From Clostridium thermobutyricum DSM 4928 (GTDB taxonomy: Bacteria; Bacillota; Clostridia; Clostridiales; Clostridiaceae), in the NCBI RefSeq assembly GCF_002050515.1, contig NZ_LTAY01000059.1, forward strand, positions 62,001 through 126,000: 64,000 bases of DNA. The letters run 5' to 3'. Under the pieces are notes generated by a model that had not been told where the DNA came from, ran no database searches, and saw only the letters and a program-made list of their open reading frames with translations. A program made the position numbers and the translations under genes. This document shows positions 17,423 through 26,944 of the stretch, piece after piece (the stretch's first letter is position 1; each line of letters begins with the position of its first letter).

Positions 17423-18343
17423 ATGAAAAAATTTAAAAGACTACTTGATGTAATTAGCATTATGATTTTATCTTTAGTAATTTTAGCTGGATGTGGGGAT
17501 AAAACAGTTACTATGAAAGACAGATCAGGAGAGGAGTTTACAGCACCGAAAAAAATTGAGAGAATAATATCTACTGCACCATCAAATACTGAAATATTGG
17601 TTGGACTTGGGCTTGGAGATAAAATTGTTGCAATTGATAAATATTCAGCAGATATAAAAGGATTAAATAAAGAAGTTGAAAAAATAGATTTTAGAAATCC
17701 TAATGCTGAGGCAATAATAGGTTTAAAGCCTGATATAATAATTGCTTCTACACATAATAAAGAAGGAGGAGAAGATCCTTTTAAATTAATAAAAGAGGCA
17801 GGAATACCAGTAGTTTATGTACCGACTAGTGGAGGTTTTGATGGAATTTATGAAGATATAAACTTTTTAGCGAAACTAACTGGAACTGAAGCAAAAGGTA
17901 CTGAAATAATCGATGGAATGAAAAAAGAAGTTTCAGAAATTAAGGAAATTGCTAAAAATATAAAAGATAAAAAGACAGTATATTTTGAAATAGGATCATC
18001 ACCTAATTTATTTAGTTTTGGAAGTAATACATTTTTAAATTCAATGATTGAAATTGTTGGAGCTAAAAATATTTTTGCTGACCAAAAAGAATGGATAAGT
18101 CCTTCACCTGAATCAGTAATAAAAGCTAATCCCGATGTTATATTAACTAATGAAACATATTTAGAAAATCCTATAAAATCTATTGAAGATAGAGCAGGTT
18201 TTAATACTATAAAAGCTGTTAAAGATAAAGCTGTATATGAAATAAATTTAAATGCATCATCACGTCCAAGTCAATATTCAATAATTGCATTAAAGGAAAT
18301 AGCAAAAGCTATATATCCAAAAGAATATGAAAATATTAAATAA
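17423..18343 (+). CDS. btuF: Cobalamin ABC transporter substrate-binding lipoprotein
   Basis: 306 aa. A signal peptide with lipobox LVILAGC (lipidated Cys about 24) anchors it outside the membrane. The mature part is a helical-backbone (TroA-like) binding protein: RIISTAPSNTEILVGLGLGDKIVAID, then NAEAIIGLKPDIIIAS, and SPESVIKANPDVILT in the second lobe. This class binds B12, siderophores or heme; the cobalamin riboswitch directly upstream argues for B12. AAAGGGGAGAAA precedes the ATG. Its end overlaps the permease gene by 17 bases. Confidence 0.9.
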   Translation: MKKFKRLLDVISIMILSLVILAGCGDKTVTMKDRSGEEFTAPKKIERIISTAPSNTEILVGLGLGDKIVAIDKYSADIKGLNKEVEKIDFRNPNAEAIIGLKPDIIIASTHNKEGGEDPFKLIKEAGIPVVYVPTSGGFDGIYEDINFLAKLTGTEAKGTEIIDGMKKEVSEIKEIAKNIKDKKTVYFEIGSSPNLFSFGSNTFLNSMIEIVGAKNIFADQKEWISPSPESVIKANPDVILTNETYLENPIKSIEDRAGFNTIKAVKDKAVYEINLNASSRPSQYSIIALKEIAKAIYPKEYENIK

Positions 18344-19361
18344 TAAAAGAAAATATATATGGCTATGGATACCTATAGTTATATTGATTTTATGTATTGG
18401 AACTTCCATTGGAAGTTCCAATATTAATATAAAGGATATTATTAATATAATTATAAATAAGGTATTTAATGTTCCATTACCAAACAATATAAATCCACAG
18501 GACGTGGCAATAATTTGGGTAATTAGATTACCAAGAGTTTTATTAGCATTTATTGTAGGAGGAATACTTTCGGTAAGTGGAGCTATTACTCAATCTGTCC
18601 TAAAAAATCCTTTAGCATCACCTTATACAATAGGTGTTTCGGCAGGAGCTTCTTTAGGAGTTGGAGTATATATAATATTAGGAATTAGTATTCCATTTAT
18701 AGGTTCATTTTCATTACCTATGATAGGATTTTTATGTGGAGTTATTACTATATTTACTGTAATAATATTTTCTAATAAAGTTGATAGAGGGTTTTCAAAT
18801 AATACTGTAGTTTTGGCAGGAATGGTTTTATCTCTTTTTGCAAGTGCATTATTAACAACTTTAACTGCTTTATTTAGTGAAGATTTAAAATATATAGCAA
18901 TGTGGCAAATGGGATCTTTTTCAATGAAAGGTTGGTCATATGTAATTGCTAGTATACCATTTTGCATTATAGGATTATTAGTAGCTTTAAAATATACAAA
19001 AGAAATGGATATTTTAAGTTTTGGAGAAGAACAGGCAATGACTACAGGTGTGGAAGTTCAAAAAGTAAAAAAACACCTTTTAATAGCTGTAGCAATACTT
19101 TCAGGAAGTGCTGTGGCTTTAAGTGGAGTAATTGGATTTGTAGACTTAATAATTCCTCATGTAGTAAGAAAAGTTTTTGGTTCAGAGCATAAGATAGTTA
19201 TTCCAATGAGTTTTATTATTGGCGGAATTTTTATGGTTCTCACAGATCTACTTTCAAGAACTGTAATATCACCATCAGAACTTCCTATAGGTGCGATAAC
19301 TGCAATTATTGGAGCACCATTTTTTGCATATATTTATTTTGGTAAGAGAAAAAGGAGATAG
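18327..19361 (+). CDS. btuC: Cobalamin ABC transporter permease, FecCD/BtuC type
   Basis: 344 aa with about ten hydrophobic spans. FecCD family motifs: WVIRLPRVLLAFIVGGILSVSGAITQ near residue 65, NPLASPYTIGVSAGASLG, and the ATPase-contact loop in GVIGFVDLIIPHVVRKVFGS followed by LLSRTVISPSELPIGAITAIIGAPFF. It starts inside the btuF gene (17-base overlap) and ends 2 bases before the ATPase gene, so the three genes are one translationally coupled operon under the cobalamin riboswitch. Confidence 0.92.
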   Translation: MKILNNKRKYIWLWIPIVILILCIGTSIGSSNINIKDIINIIINKVFNVPLPNNINPQDVAIIWVIRLPRVLLAFIVGGILSVSGAITQSVLKNPLASPYTIGVSAGASLGVGVYIILGISIPFIGSFSLPMIGFLCGVITIFTVIIFSNKVDRGFSNNTVVLAGMVLSLFASALLTTLTALFSEDLKYIAMWQMGSFSMKGWSYVIASIPFCIIGLLVALKYTKEMDILSFGEEQAMTTGVEVQKVKKHLLIAVAILSGSAVALSGVIGFVDLIIPHVVRKVFGSEHKIVIPMSFIIGGIFMVLTDLLSRTVISPSELPIGAITAIIGAPFFAYIYFGKRKRR

Positions 19362-19363
19362 AA

Positions 19364-20119
19364 ATGTTAGAAATTAAAAATTTATCAAGTGGATATAATG
19401 GTATAGATGTAGTACATAATATCTCCTTTAATATTGAAGAAGGAAATAGTATAGCTTTAATAGGGCCTAATGGATGTGGAAAATCAACTATATTAAAAGC
19501 AATAGGAAATATAATTGATTATAAAGGAGAAATAAAAATAAATAATAAAGATTTAAAAAGTTTAAAGCGAAAGGATTTAGCTAAAAAGCTAGCTTTAATG
19601 AGTCAAACTTCAAATATATTTTTTGATTATACAATATATCAAACAGTAGCATTAGGAAGATATCCATATATGGAAGGTATGTTTAAAAGCTTATCAAGTA
19701 AAGATAATGAAATAATATTAAAAGCAATTGAAAATGTTGGGTTATATAAAGAAAAGGATAAGCTTATAGGTGAGTTATCAGGTGGGCAACTTCAAAGAGT
19801 TTACTTAGCAAGAGTTTTTGCACAGGAGCCAGATATAATACTTTTAGATGAGCCTACAAATCATTTAGATTTAAAATGTCAAATAGAAATATTATCATAT
19901 ATAAAAAGATGGACTAAAGAAAATAAAAAAACTGTTATAGGAGTTTTACATGATTTAAATTTGGTTCAAATGTTTAGTGAAAGAGCAATTTTAATAAATG
20001 ATGGGAAAATAATAAAAAACGATAAAGTAGAAAAAGTTTTAAAAAGTGATGAAATAAAAGAAGTTTATGGGCTTGATGTAAGGCAATATATGATAGATGC
20101 TTTAAAGGCGTGGGAATAA
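19364..20119 (+). CDS. btuD: Cobalamin ABC transporter ATP-binding protein
   Basis: 251 aa ATPase of the FepC/BtuD type. Walker A GPNGCGKST (about 35-43), Q-loop LMSQTSNIFF, signature LSGGQLQRV (about 139-147), Walker B IILLDEPTNHLD, H-loop GVLHDLN. AAAGGAGAT precedes the ATG. Last gene of the btuFCD operon; a terminator hairpin follows about 20 bases after the stop. Confidence 0.92.
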   Translation: MLEIKNLSSGYNGIDVVHNISFNIEEGNSIALIGPNGCGKSTILKAIGNIIDYKGEIKINNKDLKSLKRKDLAKKLALMSQTSNIFFDYTIYQTVALGRYPYMEGMFKSLSSKDNEIILKAIENVGLYKEKDKLIGELSGGQLQRVYLARVFAQEPDIILLDEPTNHLDLKCQIEILSYIKRWTKENKKTVIGVLHDLNLVQMFSERAILINDGKIIKNDKVEKVLKSDEIKEVYGLDVRQYMIDALKAWE

Positions 20120-20136
20120 AGTTTTTTAATTAAGAA

Positions 20137-20178
20137 ATAGTAGTATCTCAAAATTAAAATGAGAGCTACTATTTTTTT
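20137..20178 (+). terminator. Terminator of btuFCD
   Basis: ATAGTAGTATCTCA (20138-20150 region) pairs with TGAGAGCTACTAT (20160-20172), followed by TTTTTTTAT. Confidence 0.8.
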
Positions 20179-20217
20179 ATTTAAATAAAATATAAAATAT
20201 TTAAATTTAGTATTCAG

Positions 20218-20263
20218 TCTAATAAAGTTAAAATTACAAAAAAGTAATTTTACTTTTATTAGA
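20218..20263. repeat. Long inverted repeat upstream of the FtsX-type exporter gene
   Basis: TCTAATAAAGTTAAAATTAC (20218-20237) and GTAATTTTACTTTTATTAGA (20244-20263) are 20-base arms around a six-A loop, with only two imperfect positions. No T run follows, and the btu terminator is already upstream, so it may be an operator or mRNA-leader hairpin for the exporter operon rather than a terminator. Confidence 0.6.
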
Positions 20264-20319
20264 TTGTAAGTTAAATAAATTAAAATTTTAATCATAGAGA
20301 ATTTATGGGGGAATTTAAA

Positions 20320-22860
20320 ATGAAAAGTTATGATGAAATTGCTTTAAAAGAACTTATAAAACATAAGAAAAGAACAGTATTTACTCTTTTAGGAATAATT
20401 CTTGGATTAGTAATGCTAATTTTTTTAGGAGAGGTAAATAATTTAAATAAACAATATGAGTTACAGGCAAATAAATATGCTACTGGAGATAAACATTCTA
20501 AATTTTTAAATATTAATGGAGAACAAGCAAGTAAATTATTAAATAATAGTTTAATAGAAAAAGTTGGGTTTACTTATACGCATAGAGAAGTAACTAGATA
20601 TGAACATAGTGAAGGATACTCAGAAATAACAGAAGAAATATTTTATGCAGATAAAAGCTATCTAGAAAAAATATTAATGAATGATTCTTATGAGATAGAA
20701 GGAAGAATTCCTTTATCAGAGGATGAAATTATTATAGGAAATAAGGAAACTATAAATAAAAAAATTGGAGATAAAATAAATGTATTAGGAAAAGATAGAG
20801 TAGTTGTAGGCTTTATAACAAATGTATTGGATATTGGGGCATCTGATAGAAAGATTTTAGGAATAAAAGATGTTAGTCAAATGAAAAGTGTTAATGCTCA
20901 TATAAAACTTATAAATGAAAAGAATATTGTTAAATCAATAAAAGAAATAGGTAAGGATATAGGAGTTACGGAGTTCTTGAATTGGAATGAAGTATCTGAG
21001 GTACCTAGAGATAAACCATTAATAGACTTAAATATAGATAGAATACTTTTATTAGGTGAAAAGATAACATTAGGAAGAGATATCTATTACCCAGATAAAT
21101 CAACTGCGATCCTTCAAGGAATATTAATATTAGCTTTAATATTTTTTACGTATATATCTATAAATGCATCAGTAAAAGAAAAGAAAAAGGCTTATTTTAT
21201 GCTTAAATGTATAGGAGCTAGTAATGGACAAATAAGAAGGTTAATTTTAAAAGAAAGTTTAATTGTATCAGTAATATCAATAATTCCGGGAATTATTTTA
21301 GGGGAGATTATTTTCTTAGGCATTAGGGAAAGACTTTTAGGAATTATAAATGAATATGGAATAGATATTAGAAGTACAATAAATTTCAAAATAATACTAA
21401 TTGCAGTAATAATATCATTAATAGTTTGCATTATATCAAGCTTAATTCCAATGATATGGTTAAGTAAATTATCACCAATAGAAGGAATTAAAGATGGAAA
21501 TTTAAAAGGAAGAAAAAAGAAAATTAAATCTAGTTTTATAAGAAAGATTTTTGGATATGAAGGAGAATTAGCATATAAGAATTTAAAAAGTGATAAAGTT
21601 AACTTAATAGGATTAACTTTGGCTATGGTAATTTCATTAACAATATTTAATGTATTTACAAGTTATTATACTTTTAAGTTGAAAGAAATCAAACGAATTT
21701 TAGGGGCTACGGCAAGAGATTTTCAAACTATAAATTATTTAAATGATGATAAAATTTATAATGAATTAGAAAATATTTTAAGCAAGTATAAAGAAATAGG
21801 GAGTTATGCTAAAAAGATTACTTATACTCCTTTTATTAGGATAGAAGGCTTAGATAAGGATATATTAAAGGATAGTCAAAATTATGCATATTTTGATAAA
21901 AATAAAGAAGTAGTAATGCCAAGAAATTGGGGATACACATATGTAATAAATGATAAATATTTTAATGACTTATTGCCATATATAGATGGAAATAATATTA
22001 ATTTAGAAGAGTTTAAAAATAATGGTGCAATACTTTTCTCAAATGAAGAAAAAGGAGCAATTTATTCACCTAAAAATAGAAATAATATAAGAGTTTATAT
22101 GGATGATGAGATAGAGAAAACTGAAAGTTTTAAAACAGAATTAGGAGAAGTACACAAACCTATTATATCAAAAGGTGCAAAGACAGATGTATTAAATTTA
22201 AACTTAATGGGAACTGTTTATTTAGAGACAGTGTTTGGTGAATTGGAAAAAAGTGATGGAAATTTTATAGGTATTATAATTTCGGAAAGTACGGCAAAAA
22301 ATTTAAAATCAAAATTTGATGAGCAGTATATTTTTGAATTTAAAAATGAAAGTTTAAGAGCTGAATATATGCCTAAAATAGAAAAAGATTTGAAAGAATT
22401 ATTTAAAGATGATTATGAAAATATTATTTATGATACAGCTAAAGCGGTAGAAAGAGAAACTGTAAGAATACACTCTATAGCATTAATTATATATCTTATA
22501 CTTATGATGATAGTAGCTATGGCAATTATAAGTCTAATAAATATAAGAGACATAATTTTAAATAACAGAAAAAAAGAATTTGGAATTATGTTTGCTGTTG
22601 GAATGGACAAGGTTATGCTTAGAAAAAGTTTAATTTATGAAGGATTAATCCAATGTTTAATAGCTTTAATAATAGGAAATGGAATTACATTGGTGATTTT
22701 TGAAGTTATACAAAACTTTGAAAAGAAATTCAGTTTTTCATATGGAGTAATGATTCTAGGAACATTAATTATAATAATAGTTTCAATTTTAAATACTTTA
22801 AATAGTATAAGAAGATTAAATTTAGATAAGCCAATTGAAATGATTAGAAGTATAGATTAA
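20320..22860 (+). CDS. ABC transporter permease, FtsX/MacB-like, two-repeat
   Basis: 846 aa. Two FtsX halves: a first membrane span near residues 15-35, a large extracellular loop, then three spans at about 260-385; the second half repeats the plan (span near 420-440, extracellular region, three spans at about 710-830). This gives eight spans with two big external domains. The start at ATG 20320 is preferred to ATG 20305 because GGGGGAA (20307-20313) is the ribosome binding site. The ATPase gene follows in 11 bases, then a two-component system. Export or sensing of antimicrobial peptides is inferred from context only. Confidence 0.85.
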   Translation: MKSYDEIALKELIKHKKRTVFTLLGIILGLVMLIFLGEVNNLNKQYELQANKYATGDKHSKFLNINGEQASKLLNNSLIEKVGFTYTHREVTRYEHSEGYSEITEEIFYADKSYLEKILMNDSYEIEGRIPLSEDEIIIGNKETINKKIGDKINVLGKDRVVVGFITNVLDIGASDRKILGIKDVSQMKSVNAHIKLINEKNIVKSIKEIGKDIGVTEFLNWNEVSEVPRDKPLIDLNIDRILLLGEKITLGRDIYYPDKSTAILQGILILALIFFTYISINASVKEKKKAYFMLKCIGASNGQIRRLILKESLIVSVISIIPGIILGEIIFLGIRERLLGIINEYGIDIRSTINFKIILIAVIISLIVCIISSLIPMIWLSKLSPIEGIKDGNLKGRKKKIKSSFIRKIFGYEGELAYKNLKSDKVNLIGLTLAMVISLTIFNVFTSYYTFKLKEIKRILGATARDFQTINYLNDDKIYNELENILSKYKEIGSYAKKITYTPFIRIEGLDKDILKDSQNYAYFDKNKEVVMPRNWGYTYVINDKYFNDLLPYIDGNNINLEEFKNNGAILFSNEEKGAIYSPKNRNNIRVYMDDEIEKTESFKTELGEVHKPIISKGAKTDVLNLNLMGTVYLETVFGELEKSDGNFIGIIISESTAKNLKSKFDEQYIFEFKNESLRAEYMPKIEKDLKELFKDDYENIIYDTAKAVERETVRIHSIALIIYLILMMIVAMAIISLINIRDIILNNRKKEFGIMFAVGMDKVMLRKSLIYEGLIQCLIALIIGNGITLVIFEVIQNFEKKFSFSYGVMILGTLIIIIVSILNTLNSIRRLNLDKPIEMIRSID

Positions 22861-22871
22861 AGGAGTAAATT

Positions 22872-23543
22872 ATGATTAAGGTAGAAGGGTTAAGTAAGAT
22901 TTATGGAAAAGGTGAAACAAAAGTTGAGGCTTTAAAAAATATAAATTTAAAAATAAAAAAAGGTGAAATTATTGCAATTATTGGAGAGTCAGGTTCAGGA
23001 AAATCAACTCTTCTGCATATGATAGGTGGAGTTGATAAGCCAACTAGTGGAAAGGTTTATTTAAATGGAGTAGACTTTTCAAAGCTTAAAGATAAGAAGC
23101 TTGGAATTATAAGAAGAAGGAATATTGGATTTGTATTTCAAGAGTTTAATCTTCTTTCATCACTAACAGTTGAGGAGAATATTGATATGCCAGTTCTTTT
23201 AGATAAAGGAAAAGTTGATAAAGAATATAAAAAAGAATTAATTTCAATGCTACATTTAAATGGAAAAGAAAATAGTTTGCCATCTCAATTATCAGGAGGA
23301 CAACAGCAAAGAGTTGCAATAGGACGAGCTTTATCAAATAAACCAGATGTTATTTTAGCAGATGAGCCAACAGGAAATTTAGATAGTAAAACATCAAAGG
23401 AAATAATATCTTTATTAAAATACTCCTGTAAAAAATATAATCAAACTTTAATTATGATAACTCATGATATTTCGATAACTGATGAAGTTGATAGAATTAT
23501 AAAAATTGAAGATGGAGAAATAGTTTTAGATAAATATAGATAA
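22872..23543 (+). CDS. ABC transporter ATP-binding protein, MacB/LolD type
   Basis: 223 aa. Walker A GESGSGKST (about 38-46), Q-loop FVFQEFNLLSSLTVEEN, signature LSGGQQQRVAIGRAL (about 139-153), Walker B VILADEPTGNLDSKT, H-loop MITHD. The ADEPTGNLD sequence is characteristic of ATPases partnering FtsX/MacB permeases. It is preceded by AAAGGAG and lies 11 bases after the permease gene. A hairpin that may partly terminate transcription follows before the response regulator. Confidence 0.92.
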   Translation: MIKVEGLSKIYGKGETKVEALKNINLKIKKGEIIAIIGESGSGKSTLLHMIGGVDKPTSGKVYLNGVDFSKLKDKKLGIIRRRNIGFVFQEFNLLSSLTVEENIDMPVLLDKGKVDKEYKKELISMLHLNGKENSLPSQLSGGQQQRVAIGRALSNKPDVILADEPTGNLDSKTSKEIISLLKYSCKKYNQTLIMITHDISITDEVDRIIKIEDGEIVLDKYR

Positions 23544-23550
23544 TTTTATA

Positions 23551-23586
23551 GAGATACCTAATTAAATTTAGGTATCTCACATTTTG
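23551..23586 (+). terminator. Hairpin after the exporter genes (weak terminator)
   Basis: GAGATACCTAAAT-like arm (from 23551) pairs with TTTAGGTATCTC (to 23579), followed by ACATTTTG rather than a clean T run. It may allow read-through into the two-component genes. Confidence 0.55.
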
Positions 23587-23644
23587 TTAGGAAATAATAA
23601 TATAAAAAGTATTATTATGGTAAAATTAAGAGGGGTGAAATTTT

Positions 23645-24328
23645 ATGAGAATACTTTTAGTAGAAGATGATAGACCAGTTTCTATTGGTATTGAATATAG
23701 TTTAAAAAAAGAAGGATTTGAAGTAGTTTTAGCTTTTAGCGTAGAAGAAGGAAAGAAAGCTATAGATAATGAGAAAATAGATATAGCTTTGTTAGATATA
23801 ACACTACCTGATGGTGATGGATATGAGCTTTGTACATATATAAAAAATAAGAATAACAATATTGGATTAATATTTGTAACAGCTTGTGATGAAGAATGTA
23901 ATGTAGTTTTAGGACTTGATTTAGGTGGAGATGATTATATAACAAAGCCTATAAGAATTAGAGAGTTAATATCTAGAATAAATGCTATTTCAAGAAGAAA
24001 GGGAAAACTGTCAGTTGAAAGTAATTTTAATTTAATAGGTGGTTTAAAAATAGATAAACTTTCACATACAGTCTTTAAAAATTCAACAGAAATAACTTTA
24101 ACAAAAGGTGAGTATAAGCTTATGATGCTTTTACTAGAAAATAAAGGACAAACTATTGAAAGAGGAAGATTATTAGAAAAGCTTTGGGATATTGACGGAG
24201 ATTTTGTAGACGCTAATACTTTAAATGTTTATATTAGGAGACTTAGAGAAAAGATTGAGGATGATTTGAAAAATCCTAAGTATATAATAACTGTTAGAGG
24301 GATTGGATATAGATGGGGTGAAAATTAA
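23645..24328 (+). CDS. Response regulator, OmpR/PhoB family
   Basis: 227 aa. Receiver domain at residues 1-115 with acidic pocket E7-D8-D9, phosphoacceptor Asp51 (ALLDITLPDGDG) and Lys in YITKPI. A winged-helix DNA-binding domain follows from about 130, with TLTKGEYKLMMLLLENKGQTIERGRL and VYIRRLREKIED...ITVRGIGYRW. AGGGGTGA precedes the ATG. Its last base overlaps the kinase start codon. Proximity to the FtsX-type exporter suggests it controls that operon, as in Bce-like detoxification modules. Confidence 0.92.
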   Translation: MRILLVEDDRPVSIGIEYSLKKEGFEVVLAFSVEEGKKAIDNEKIDIALLDITLPDGDGYELCTYIKNKNNNIGLIFVTACDEECNVVLGLDLGGDDYITKPIRIRELISRINAISRRKGKLSVESNFNLIGGLKIDKLSHTVFKNSTEITLTKGEYKLMMLLLENKGQTIERGRLLEKLWDIDGDFVDANTLNVYIRRLREKIEDDLKNPKYIITVRGIGYRWGEN

Positions 24329-25560
24329 TGGATTTAAATGAGAGGGGAAAAAATATATTAGTAGCTTCAGTATTATTTTTAATATTTGGAGCTTTTTTAA
24401 TTTTTGTTTTTAATTCTACGCTAAAGGAAATAAATAATGCTTATATAAAACAAAATATTTCTATTATAGGAGCTTTATCAAAAAGTAAAAGCTTTGATGA
24501 AGATAAAATTATAGCAGCTATAACAAAAGGAAATTATGATGATTATAGTATTGGAAAAGATATATTGGAAAAATATTCTTATAAAGAAGGCTTAGATTTA
24601 AGTTTAAATCCAATTATGAATAACATTGAGAAGAATTTATATAGAAATATAATAATAGTTTGGATAACATTATCCTTAATATTATTATTTTTAATTTACT
24701 TAAGAGATAAGAAAAATTTAATGCTTTCTACAGAGTTAATAAATAGAGCAAATAGAATTATAGAAGGTGATTTTTCAGAAAATAATAATTATAAACTTAA
24801 AGATGGAACTTTTGAAACTTTATATGAAAGTTTTTCACTTATGGAAGATAGAATAAAGAGGGATATAAGTGAACTTAAAAAAGAAAAGATAAATCTTAAA
24901 AATATAATAAATGATATAAGTCATCAACTTAAAACTCCATTAACAGCTCTTATATCTTATAATTATATTTTAAAAGATTATAAGAATATGAATAATTATG
25001 ATATAGAAAATTTTATAGAGCTTAGTGCAGGACAATTAGAGAGAATGGATTGGCTTACTATAACTCTCTTAAAATATGCAAGACTTGAAGGTGATGTAGT
25101 TGATTATAAAATGGAGGATATATCTATTTTAGATACTATATCTGAAGCTATAGCTCCTTTAAAAATAAAAGCTGAAGAAAAGAATCAAAATATAAGTATT
25201 AATTATGAAAATGGAAGTTTTATTTTAAGACATGATATAAAGTGGATTAGTGAGGCTTTAAGTAATATTATTAAAAATGGAATAGAACATACAGGTAATG
25301 GTGGAAAAATAGAAATTTTAATAAGAGAAAGCCCTATATATTTAGAAGTAGAGATTAAAGATAATGGAGAAGGAATTGAAGAAGACAAGCTTAAAAAAAT
25401 ATTTGAAAGATTTTATAAAAATAGTTCAGAAAAGAAGCCAAAGAGTATAGGTATAGGCTTGGCTTTATCAAAATCTATAATAGAAAAGCATAATGGAAGT
25501 ATTAAAGTTAAAAGTAAATTAGGTGAGGGGACTAGCTTTATTATTACTTTTATCAAGTAA
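24328..25560 (+). CDS. Sensor histidine kinase
   Basis: 410 aa. Two membrane spans (about residues 9-30 and 107-126) enclose a short external region of about 75 residues. Then comes a HAMP-like linker, the DHp helix with phosphoaccepting His199 in NDISHQLKTPLTAL, and an ATPase domain with N box (LSNIIKNGIEH), G1 (DNGEGI), F (FERFYK) and G2 (GIGLALSKS). It overlaps the response regulator gene by one base. The small sensor loop is typical of kinases that rely on an ABC transporter for sensing, but this is inference. Confidence 0.92.
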   Translation: MDLNERGKNILVASVLFLIFGAFLIFVFNSTLKEINNAYIKQNISIIGALSKSKSFDEDKIIAAITKGNYDDYSIGKDILEKYSYKEGLDLSLNPIMNNIEKNLYRNIIIVWITLSLILLFLIYLRDKKNLMLSTELINRANRIIEGDFSENNNYKLKDGTFETLYESFSLMEDRIKRDISELKKEKINLKNIINDISHQLKTPLTALISYNYILKDYKNMNNYDIENFIELSAGQLERMDWLTITLLKYARLEGDVVDYKMEDISILDTISEAIAPLKIKAEEKNQNISINYENGSFILRHDIKWISEALSNIIKNGIEHTGNGGKIEILIRESPIYLEVEIKDNGEGIEEDKLKKIFERFYKNSSEKKPKSIGIGLALSKSIIEKHNGSIKVKSKLGEGTSFIITFIK

Positions 25561-25689
25561 AAAAGTACCATTTATGTTTAAATAAATAATATATGTAATT
25601 ACGTTGTCAATACTAAAAGACTATGATATTATATAAACCTATAAGTAAATACTTATAAAAATACATAGAAAAATTAGGAGGTATTATAT

Positions 25690-26028
25690 ATGTCAACTTT
25701 ACCAAATTGCCCAAAATGTAATTCAGAATATACTTATGAGGATGGATTAATGTTAGTTTGTCCTGAATGTGCTCATGAATGGAATGCAAATTCTGAAGAG
25801 GTAAATGAAGATGTTTTAGTAGTTAAAGATGCAAATGGGAATGTATTACAAAATGGTGATTCTGTAACTATAATAAAAGACCTTAAGGTAAAGGGTGCTT
25901 CTTCAGCTTTAAAAAAGGGAACTAAAGTTAAAAATATAAAATTAGTTGAAGGTGACCACAACATAGATTGTAAAATAGATGGATTTGGAGCTATGAGCTT
26001 AAAATCAGAATTCGTTAAAAAGATATAA
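25690..26028 (+). CDS. PhnA-family zinc-ribbon protein
   Basis: 112 aa. An N-terminal zinc ribbon, [13 protein letters not shown]...CPECAHEW (two CxxC pairs at about residues 8-11 and 24-27), is followed by the conserved PhnA core [20 protein letters not shown] and [20 protein letters not shown]. The family name comes from a phosphonate gene cluster, but members such as this one, without other phn genes nearby, have no proven phosphonate role. TAGGAGGT precedes the ATG. Monocistronic. Confidence 0.9.
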   Translation: MSTLPNCPKCNSEYTYEDGLMLVCPECAHEWNANSEEVNEDVLVVKDANGNVLQNGDSVTIIKDLKVKGASSALKKGTKVKNIKLVEGDHNIDCKIDGFGAMSLKSEFVKKI

Positions 26029-26033
26029 ATAAA

Positions 26034-26074
26034 AATAGTAGCATTTACATTAAAGAAGTGCTACTATTTTTTTT
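26034..26074 (+). terminator. Terminator of the PhnA-like gene
   Basis: AATAGTAGCA (26034-26043) pairs with TGCTACTATT (26059-26068), followed by a long T run. Confidence 0.8.
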
Positions 26075-26100
26075 ATATAAAGTAAAATGGGAGCGATAAA

Positions 26101-26865
26101 ATGAAGATTAGATTTTGGAGTTGTAATATAATTGATATTTTAGATTATTTAAAAGAATATTATAGGAAAAATAATATATTTATAGATGTATTTTGGGAAG
26201 AAAGAATCATGCAATCAAATTTTTATAAAATAATGGTTGATGATAACTTCGCTGGATCATGTGCTATATATGATAAAAACACTATAATGTCATTTACTTT
26301 AAATAAAGAATATTTTCATATAGGAGATAAAATATTTTCTGAAGTTAAAAAATTAGAATATGTTACACATGCTTCAGTATCTACTAGTGATGAAACTTTA
26401 CTTGGTTTAATACTAGAAAATTATAAAGATATGGAGAAAGACTCATATTACTCAATAGATTCCAAAAGAGAAGTAATAGATAAAAAGAGAATAACGTTAA
26501 GACTTTTAGAGGAAAAAGATTTTGAATTAGCAAATGAAATATCAGAAGAATATTATCCAAAATTAAAAGAAGGAATTTCTAAAAAAGAATTTTATTTTGC
26601 TATTGATAATGAAAATATTATTGGACTTGGACATTTTGTTAATGGAATTTTATTTGAAGAACATAAAAATATTGGTATGTATGTTAATTCAAAATATAGA
26701 GGCTTAGGCTATGGAACAGAAATATTAATTAGACTTAAAGAATTAGCATATACTATGGGAAAAGAACCTATATCAGGATGTTGGGCATATAATCACAACT
26801 CATTAAAAACCCAAATAAAAGCAGGTATGAGTCCAAAAACTAGATTCTTAAAGTTTAAAATTTAA
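26101..26865 (+). CDS. GNAT-family N-acetyltransferase
   Basis: 254 aa. The acetyl-CoA binding GNAT core is in the C-terminal half: ITLRLLEEKDFELANEISEE, then GMYVNSKYRGLGYGTEILIRLKE with the Q/RxxGxG/A motif (R-G-L-G-Y-G), and CWAYNHNSLKTQIKAGM at the end. The N-terminal 125 residues are a second, divergent half without an obvious acetyl-CoA motif, a common layout in clostridial members. GGGAG precedes the ATG. The substrate is unknown. Confidence 0.8.
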   Translation: MKIRFWSCNIIDILDYLKEYYRKNNIFIDVFWEERIMQSNFYKIMVDDNFAGSCAIYDKNTIMSFTLNKEYFHIGDKIFSEVKKLEYVTHASVSTSDETLLGLILENYKDMEKDSYYSIDSKREVIDKKRITLRLLEEKDFELANEISEEYYPKLKEGISKKEFYFAIDNENIIGLGHFVNGILFEEHKNIGMYVNSKYRGLGYGTEILIRLKELAYTMGKEPISGCWAYNHNSLKTQIKAGMSPKTRFLKFKI

Positions 26866-26944
26866 TTTTTAATATTATTGTCAATTTAATGTTATGTAGT
26901 GTAAAATTTAATCTACATAAAAGTTAGAAAGGTATGATAAAAAC

